6,930 nucleotides of DNA from Clostridiales bacterium (lineage in GTDB: Bacteria > Bacillota > Clostridia > Lachnospirales > Lachnospiraceae). Under the pieces are notes generated by a model. The model was not told where the DNA came from. It was given only the letters and a program-made list of their open reading frames with translations, and did no database searches. Shown in pieces: positions 1 to 4,247 of the stretch. The position numbers and the translations under genes were made by a program. The stretch lies in the NCBI GenBank assembly GCA_019418195.1, contig DYCJ01000137.1, positions 1 through 6,930 of the forward strand, read 5' to 3'. The stretch's first letter is position 1. Every line of letters starts with the position of its first letter.

Positions 1-550
1 GTCCTGCGCCCGGAATAATATGTAACTCCGCCTGCGGCAGAAGCTCGCTAAGCTGTCTTGAGGCTTTCAAATTCGCCCTGTCCTTTTCTCCGCAGAGGAT
101 CTTCACCGGACATTTGACCTCTCTTAGCCTGGCGGTAAAGTTCAAAGAACGCATGGAATGACACAGACGGATCATATCCCATTTTGAAACACCCATATCC
201 GAAAAAGCTTTTTCAGGCATACAACGAAATATGAAATTCTGAAAATCTATCAGCAGAGCAGGTGTCTTATACTGCACTCCGATCAAAATCAGTGAATCTA
301 CTTTTCCTTTGTGGTGAATCGCATAATCAAGGGCAAGCACTGCGCCAAGCGAAAGACCACATATTCGGAAAGCTTCTTTCACATCTGTATATCGTTTTTC
401 AAAACCTGTCCGCAGTCCGGTATATGTCAGTTTCCCCTCCGGCAGTGCAGACAGCTCCGGACAATCCACGTCCGGCAATGACGCCTGACTCAGCACTGCA
501 TCCCAGTCATGCGCTGTCTGCCCCATGCCATGTAAAAATACTGTTTTCAT
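1..550 (-). CDS. Alpha/beta hydrolase fold protein (3' end cut by left window edge)
   Basis: 183 complete codons are visible and the frame stays open at the window edge, so the C-terminus is missing. The N-terminus MKTVFLHGMGQ gives the strand-loop HGMG expected for the oxyanion-hole region. GLSLG at residues 65-69 is a GxSxG nucleophile elbow with Ser67 as nucleophile. CPVKILCGEKD at 147-157 places the acid Asp157 on the usual late strand. The sequence stops just after HIIPGAG; the next codon begins with C, which fits the catalytic His (CAY). A family member usually has about 200-240 residues, so only a short tail is missing. The start is ATG, with a purine-rich GAGAGGG-type RBS upstream. 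It follows the DUF1810 gene by 30 bases on the same strand and is probably its operon partner. Substrate cannot be inferred; carboxylesterase or lipase-like activity is only a family expectation. Confidence 0.88.
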   Translation of the reverse strand, partial: MKTVFLHGMGQTAHDWDAVLSQASLPDVDCPELSALPEGKLTYTGLRTGFEKRYTDVKEAFRICGLSLGAVLALDYAIHHKGKVDSLILIGVQYKTPALLIDFQNFIFRCMPEKAFSDMGVSKWDMIRLCHSMRSLNFTARLREVKCPVKILCGEKDRANLKASRQLSELLPQAELHIIPGAG

Positions 551-580
551 TTCCAGCCGCCCTCTCTTTAGATTCTCCTC

Positions 581-1003
581 TTATCCTCTCTCCAATATCC
601 CCACCGTCTTCCGATCACGTCTCCCCTTGTAATACTTCTCGATCACCCTCGTAAACACTCCTTCTCTTCCCTCCGCCGCTTCAAACAGCGTCATGCATGA
701 CAGCAGCTTCAGGTCATCCGGGCTGCCGAACACGCGATGAGGATCATCAGTATCCAGCTTCAGCAGAGCCTCACTGATCATCCTCAGGTTTCCTCCCAGA
801 TACGGGTCATTCAGGAAATCTTTTGCTTCCTCTAGGCTCTTGATCGCATAATATGCGGACATGCTGCTGAATCCCAGACCGTGGATCTGCGGAAAGATAT
901 ACCACATCCAATGGCTCTGCTTGCGTCCGTTTTTGATCTCAGTCAGAGCAGTATCAAAGTCTCTCTTCTGTGCCTCTGTAAACCGCTGCAGATCACTCAT
1001 CAT
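581..1003 (-). CDS. DUF1810 family protein
   Basis: A 140-residue protein matching the DUF1810 family over its whole length. Recognisable blocks are the N-terminal LQRFTEAQ, then GRKQSHWMWYIFPQIHGLG at 26-44 (the family hallmark SHWMWxIFPQ), the YAIKSLEEAKDFL helix at 52-64, PYLGGNLR at 67-74, and VFGSPDDLKLLSCMTLF at 91-107. The family is a small helical cytoplasmic protein of unsettled function; older database labels of 'calpastatin' are not supported. The reading frame could begin at a TTG at 1009, but the AAGGAG ribosome-binding site abuts that codon. The ATG at 1003, with a 6-base spacer (or the ATG at 1000, 9 bases), is therefore the real start. The gene lies 25 bases after the 90-aa gene and 30 bases before the hydrolase, so co-transcription is likely. 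Confidence 0.92.
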   Translation of the reverse strand: MMSDLQRFTEAQKRDFDTALTEIKNGRKQSHWMWYIFPQIHGLGFSSMSAYYAIKSLEEAKDFLNDPYLGGNLRMISEALLKLDTDDPHRVFGSPDDLKLLSCMTLFEAAEGREGVFTRVIEKYYKGRRDRKTVGILERG

Positions 1004-1009
1004 TCTCAA

Positions 1010-1015
1010 CTCCTT
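1010..1015 (-). promoter_or_regulatory. Ribosome-binding site deciding the DUF1810 start
   Basis: AAGGAG on the minus strand. It touches the candidate TTG at 1009 with no spacer but sits 6 bases before the ATG at 1003. This supports the ATG-ATG pair (1003/1000) as the initiation site rather than the longer TTG reading. Confidence 0.8.
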
Positions 1016-1028
1016 ATATCATACTCTT

Positions 1029-1301
1029 TTACAGTCCGTTGTTATAGATATCATTGAGCACCGCCTGGGCATGCTCCATCTCTTTCTTCCGCATGATCTC
1101 ATCCCGATCGCTTAAGATTGCCAGCATCTCATCCACCAGATCCTCGATCCGCGGGTTTGTCACACGGTAGAGATATCCGATCATCCTCGTTGCGGTGTAA
1201 TCTGTGTTCATATTTTTATACGCGATCTCTGCACAGAACTCCTTCGGGTAGCCCCTGCTCAGCAGAAGTCTGTACAGCTCGTCCGTTCTCTCTGATGCCA
1301 T
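1029..1301 (-). CDS. Conserved small helical protein, function unknown (90 aa)
   Basis: I do not recognise a named family. The 90-residue product starts MASERTDELYRLLLSRGYP and ends in VLNDIYNNGL. It is predicted to be soluble and almost entirely alpha-helical: residues about 5-15, 21-30, 36-47, 50-66 and 69-87, the last being strongly charged (RDEIMRKKEMEHAQ). It has no signal peptide, membrane segment or metal-binding cysteine cluster (one Cys, at 23). The ATG lies only 4 bases after the TGA of the DUF1653 gene, and its AAAGG ribosome-binding site is formed by the end of that gene, so translation is probably coupled. The coupling suggests a shared process with the DUF1653 protein, but what process is not visible. 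A real gene is favoured by the RBS, the tight packing and the protein-like composition. Confidence 0.8.
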   Translation of the reverse strand: MASERTDELYRLLLSRGYPKEFCAEIAYKNMNTDYTATRMIGYLYRVTNPRIEDLVDEMLAILSDRDEIMRKKEMEHAQAVLNDIYNNGL

Positions 1302-1305
1302 GCTC

Positions 1306-1761
1306 TCACACCTTTACTTTCTCGAACCGGTATTTCTGCCTGATATCCGGATACTTTTCCCTGTCCACCTCACTCATGAACATGGCATAGGGCCTTGCGC
1401 ATACTTTAAACGGCGCATAGAGTGCCTGGTAGATGACCAGCCGCTCTCCGGTTTCTGTGTGCTGGGCGAAAGCAAGCACTTTATACAGGTATTCTGATGT
1501 GTCGGAAGACACCCACTCTCTCTTAAAATGCTGCATAATGTCACCCACATAGATATCTCTTTTCAGTTCTTCCTCTTCTGCCTCTGGCTCCGGTTCTGTG
1601 TCCAGCTCCTGATATTCCTCTTTGTCAAGAGAAATCGGCACACCGGATTTCCCTGTGATATGTACGCCGCCATACCAGGTTCCCTGAATCTCGAAAATGT
1701 CTCCAATCTCATATTCTGAGTTGTATTCATCGTTTTTCTTTATAATTCTTATCCTGCTCAT
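1306..1761 (-). CDS. DUF1653 domain protein with N-terminal SH3-like segment
   Basis: The C-terminal half (about residues 72-147) is a DUF1653 domain. It opens with [12 protein letters not shown], continues through [25 protein letters not shown] at 91-115, and ends with [14 protein letters not shown] at 120-133. The family usually occurs alone as an 70-80 aa protein. Here it is preceded by an extra domain of about 52 residues ([20 protein letters not shown], then TWYGGV and [10 protein letters not shown]) that looks like a small beta-barrel. A highly acidic linker ([11 protein letters not shown], 56-66) joins the two. The protein is cytoplasmic; function is unknown for both parts. The start ATG has AGAGGTG about 8 bases upstream. 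It is the first intact gene of a four-gene same-strand cluster and lies 40 bases after the last stop of a decayed SRAP gene. Confidence 0.9.
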   Translation of the reverse strand: MSRIRIIKKNDEYNSEYEIGDIFEIQGTWYGGVHITGKSGVPISLDKEEYQELDTEPEPEAEEEELKRDIYVGDIMQHFKREWVSSDTSEYLYKVLAFAQHTETGERLVIYQALYAPFKVCARPYAMFMSEVDREKYPDIRQKYRFEKVKV

Positions 1762-1801
1762 TTCGTCACACCTCTTAAAGAATTTTTTCGGAAGTCACTC
1801 G

Positions 1802-2062
1802 CTAAAACAGACATATCTGTTCATATTCCGCGTCTCCCTCTGCCTCTGTAGTCAGGATCCCTCTGCCGTCAAAACGGGGAGGGCCCCAGATCATCTGTTC
1901 CGCCTCCAGATGTCGCCCCCTCCCCGTTATCACAGTGGCCTTCTGGGAAGGGAAAACAGCTGCAGTCTAATCCGATTCACTACATATCTTCTGATCCAAT
2001 TTCAGTACCAACCGTTTGATCTCTTTTGCTGTTTCACCATCCACATAATATCGTCCGCACAT
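1802..2062 (-). pseudogene. SRAP (YedK/HMCES-type) gene remnant, truncated, with in-frame amber
   Basis: Translation from the ATG at 2062 gives MCGRYYVDGETAKEIKRLV, the classic SRAP N-terminus in which Cys2 forms a thiazolidine crosslink with abasic sites in single-stranded DNA. A GGAG ribosome-binding site lies 6 bases before the ATG. After 31 codons an in-frame TAG (1967-1969) interrupts the protein. The same frame then resumes SRAP-like sequence, VFPSQKATVITGRGR and AEQMIWGPPRFDGRGIL, matching the family region that normally reads roughly WGFP.F..xGxIINAR. The INAR motif with the catalytic Asn is replaced by TTEAEG, and a second TAG ends the frame at 1802. Intact proteins have about 200 or more residues, so the Glu and His catalytic motifs are absent too. 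The family call is secure; the remnant cannot make a working enzyme. It contains the inverted repeat at 1873-1928. Confidence 0.85.
1873..1928. repeat. Perfect 11-bp GC-rich inverted repeat with nested 6-bp stem
   Basis: AACGGGGAGGG (1873-1883) pairs perfectly with CCCTCCCCGTT (1918-1928). Inside the 34-base loop, CATCTG and CAGATG form a second stem. It lies within the SRAP remnant. On the minus strand it is followed by GTTTTGACGG, which is too short and GC-interrupted for a convincing terminator tail. The plus strand has no T-tract. A structural or regulatory role is unproven; it may be a product of local templated mutation. Confidence 0.7.
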
Positions 2063-2094
2063 TGTCTTCTCCGTTTTCCTTCCGCAAAACTGTT

Positions 2095-2187
2095 TTAATC
2101 ATACTGTATCTCTCCAAGTATTTCCCCCGCACAAAGCACCTGAAATTCATCCCCGAGCGTGATCAGGAACCAGGAAATATGAATAAA
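2095..2187 (-). pseudogene. SatD-family protein fragment (about 30 codons)
   Basis: In the same frame as the TraX gene and directly after its TGA, the minus strand reads FIHISWFLITLGDEFQVLCAGEILGEIQYD, then TAA at 2095. (This splits as FIHISWF, LITLGDEFQ and VLCAGEILGEIQYD.) ITLGDEFQ followed by a hydrophobic LL-type stretch and an amphipathic helix is, as I recall it, the conserved block of SatD-family proteins (full length around 200 residues). There is no start codon or RBS and only one block survives, so this is a relic and not a gene. The TraX protein ends with a normal C-terminus, so this is unlikely to be a TraX extension created by a nonsense mutation. The call rests on one motif and is moderate. 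Confidence 0.5.
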
Positions 2188-2961
2188 TCATCTGATACAG
2201 ATCCTGATGATCCCGAGCACCAACAGATGCACCGGATAAAACCAATAAAAGAACCATTTCGAAAACGTTCTTCCCCGTTCCATCCGTTTCCCATTATACA
2301 GCCACACAATCACAACTCCCGCAGCGAGGATACTGACAGCGGACATCAGAGCATATATAAGACTGAACAGTGTTCCTGCCGCGCCTCCGTCCGGATTGAA
2401 ATTCATCAGTGCAAATAATGCTGCTCCGAGAAGATACGCATTTCTTATATTGCTCTTATTGCCTCCCGCCTTTGCAAACAGAACAGTAAAAAGAGGAGCC
2501 ACAAGTGCCCAGTCAGAGAACAGTGATACGATAAACAGACCGGCAATAAGCAGGATTTTCAGAAAACTGTTCTCTACATAGTCCATGACCAGCAGTATGC
2601 AGAAGCATAGAAACAGCGTAAATATCATATTAAATCCGCAGAAGGATATGATCCTCGCCCCCGTATATACTTCAGAGAATGCAAGGCAGAAGGGGATTTC
2701 AGATATCAGTGCGAACAGCGCCAGACGACCGGCATACTTTTTCTTTGAACGTGTGTAATGGTATCCCTCCACAAGGAAATAACACATCACGGGAGCCGTA
2801 AAATAACCGATATCAATAAGGATTGTAAAAATCAGTGTCCCGGGTTCAAGAAAGATATTTGCGATATGATTCAGGATCATGGTGAACATTGCAATGTATT
2901 TGATCACATCACGGTTCAGGATCTTTATAGTTTCGGTCTGTTCTGTATGTATTGATCTCAT
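2188..2961 (-). CDS. TraX family integral membrane protein
   Basis: A 257-residue polytopic membrane protein with about 7-8 hydrophobic segments. Family landmarks appear in order: IKYIAMFTMILNHI at 20-33; YFLVEGYHYTRSKKKYAGRL at 61-80, followed by the ALISEIPF block at 84-91; FNMIFTL at 110-116; SDWA at 149-152; and YPVHLL at 242-247. The first TraX described, on the F plasmid, is required for N-acetylation of pilin. Chromosomal Clostridia homologues like this one have no established substrate, and no conjugation genes are nearby, so acylation of some envelope component is only inferred. The ATG is preceded by AAAGGA with a 9-base spacer. It has its own likely promoter just upstream (2985-3016) and appears intact and of full family length. 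It is followed by gene relics and then the DUF1653 cluster. Confidence 0.92.
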   Translation of the reverse strand: MRSIHTEQTETIKILNRDVIKYIAMFTMILNHIANIFLEPGTLIFTILIDIGYFTAPVMCYFLVEGYHYTRSKKKYAGRLALFALISEIPFCLAFSEVYTGARIISFCGFNMIFTLFLCFCILLVMDYVENSFLKILLIAGLFIVSLFSDWALVAPLFTVLFAKAGGNKSNIRNAYLLGAALFALMNFNPDGGAAGTLFSLIYALMSAVSILAAGVVIVWLYNGKRMERGRTFSKWFFYWFYPVHLLVLGIIRICIR

Positions 2962-2984
2962 GGTTCACTGTCCTTTCGTTTCGT

Positions 2985-3016
2985 ATAATAATAGCACGTT
3001 TCTCTTTCCTCAACAA
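2985..3016 (-). promoter_or_regulatory. Sigma-A-type promoter for the TraX gene
   Basis: On the minus strand TTGTTG (3016-3011) is separated by 17 bases from TATTAT (2993-2988). A second overlapping TATTAT lies 3 bases further on (2990-2985). The spacing and hexamers fit a housekeeping promoter, and the ATG is 24 bases beyond. It starts immediately after the T-rich tail of the upstream terminator. Confidence 0.65.
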
Positions 3017-3061
3017 TATAAAACCGCTCCGGCTGTCCGGTATGACAGTAAGCCGAAGCGG
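3014..3061 (-). terminator. Intrinsic terminator after the YibE/F gene
   Basis: Minus strand: CCGCTTCGGCT (3061-3051) pairs with AGCCGGAGCGG (3034-3024) through one T-G wobble. A nested CTGTC/GACAG extends the helix, and the tail TTTTATATTG follows. It begins 14 bases after the stop codon of the YibE/F gene. The plus strand lacks a T-tract on its side, so the terminator acts on minus-strand transcripts only. Confidence 0.85.
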
Positions 3062-3075
3062 AAAACTATTCTTAT

Positions 3076-4221
3076 TTATTTAATACTTTTCTTTTTTGCC
3101 AGCAGCACTGCTGCAATCGCAGACGCAGCCGGTACAGTGAGTACAATACCGAAAGTTCCGCAGATTCCCTGGGCAATTTCGATGGTCAGATAGTTGGAGT
3201 TAAAAAGCTGGGCCGGCTGTACCTGATAAGACAGAAATACAAGCAGTGTGATAAATGCACTTCCGGTGAATGCAAGTATCAGCGTATTTGTCATTGTACC
3301 TATCATATCTTTTCCCATCTCAATACCTGAACGGAACAGCTCTTTTGCCGTCAGTCCCTGATTGTGGGTATATACTTCGTACAGAGCAGATACGATCGAC
3401 ATTCCCGTATCCATGATCGCCCCTAATGATGAGATCAGTACTCCCGCAAAAAGAACATCTTTGATCTGCAGGCCTGTTTCCTGACTGATAAGCACAAGGC
3501 CTTCTGCTTCTGAACTGCTGAAGCCGTCAATATGCACCAACAGTGACATGATAAGGAAGAAAAGGAGTGAGCATATGACTCCTATAACTGTGGACAGAAT
3601 TGCCGCCCATGTCTTTTCACTGTTCCCATTCAGCAGAAGCAATGTAACCGCCGTAGACAGCACACCGCAGATAATGCTCATCAGAATCGGTGAATATCCG
3701 GAGAATACCGCCGGGAGTACCATGTATACAATCAGGAACAGAGAATAAGCAAGCCCCGCTATGGACTTTACTCCTTTTCCTCCGCCGATGCAGATAACAG
3801 CTGCCGCAAGAACGATAAAGCAGCTTATCATCGGGACTGTTCTGTCATAATTGTATACCGTATAATACGGATCCACATCCCCTTCGGGCCTGTCTGCATT
3901 GATGATCAGTCTGGTTCCTTCTTCTGCATAAACATTATGTGTCTGTGTCAGATAATTCGTTACTTCTAATGTATTTCCTTCTTCTTCACCATTCAGCATC
4001 CGGACTTGCAGCACCTGTGTTCCCAGAGTAATCTCCAGATTCTCATCGTACTCCAGATTCTCAGATAAAACCTCCACTACTACTGCTCTTTCGTAGTGGA
4101 GGGTATCCGAGGCAAATCTGGAATAGGACTGAAAGCCGAAGTTCTGCAGAAGCACGGTCACAAGAACCGTCACTGCGATTATCAGAAGAACAATCGCGTT
4201 TTCCTTAATCCTGTTCCACAC
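3076..4221 (-). CDS. YibE/F family multi-pass membrane protein
   Basis: A 381-residue protein. One N-terminal membrane helix (about 9-26) is followed by an extracytoplasmic beta-rich domain (about 27-128; EVLSENLEYDENLEITLGTQ resembles an OB-like fold). About seven more hydrophobic segments lie between 130 and 375. The YibE/F signature is clear: LGAIMDTGMSIVSALYEV at 266-283 and GKDMIGTMTNTLILAFTG at 303-320. The C-terminus is lysine-rich and cytoplasmic. The family is widespread in Bacillota and its transport or envelope role is not established. The start is GTG, with AAGG 8 bases before it and no better in-frame ATG. The gene begins 26 bases after the stop of the surface phosphatase, with no terminator between, so the two are very likely one transcript ended by the hairpin at 3014-3061. 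Confidence 0.92.
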   Translation of the reverse strand: MWNRIKENAIVLLIIAVTVLVTVLLQNFGFQSYSRFASDTLHYERAVVVEVLSENLEYDENLEITLGTQVLQVRMLNGEEEGNTLEVTNYLTQTHNVYAEEGTRLIINADRPEGDVDPYYTVYNYDRTVPMISCFIVLAAAVICIGGGKGVKSIAGLAYSLFLIVYMVLPAVFSGYSPILMSIICGVLSTAVTLLLLNGNSEKTWAAILSTVIGVICSLLFFLIMSLLVHIDGFSSSEAEGLVLISQETGLQIKDVLFAGVLISSLGAIMDTGMSIVSALYEVYTHNQGLTAKELFRSGIEMGKDMIGTMTNTLILAFTGSAFITLLVFLSYQVQPAQLFNSNYLTIEIAQGICGTFGIVLTVPAASAIAAVLLAKKKSIK

Positions 4222-4247
4222 TTTTATTACCTTACTTTACTTTATTT

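Noticed and set aside
262..654. Open frame of 130 codons on the plus strand
   Set aside because: It lies antisense to the hydrolase and the DUF1810 gene, both recognisable families. Its product is Ser/Pro-rich low-quality sequence without an RBS.
1004..1009. TTG start for the DUF1810 gene
   Set aside because: The AAGGAG site touches the TTG with no spacer; ATG at 1003 has proper spacing.
1873..1928. Riboswitch or intrinsic terminator at the GC-rich inverted repeat
   Set aside because: Neither strand has a convincing T-tract after the stem, and the bases are accounted for by the decayed SRAP reading frame.
1967..1969. Amber codon as programmed recoding (for example pyrrolysine)
   Set aside because: The downstream frame also lacks the catalytic Asn, Glu and His regions and stops early, so decay explains it better.
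1697..2418. Overlapping plus-strand open frames across the gap and the TraX 3' end
   Set aside because: They are antisense to the SRAP and SatD relics and to TraX, have no recognisable motif, and arise from the composition of the opposite strand.
2188..2961. Conjugative element indicated by TraX
   Set aside because: No other transfer, relaxase or integrase gene is present, and TraX-family proteins are common on Clostridia chromosomes.
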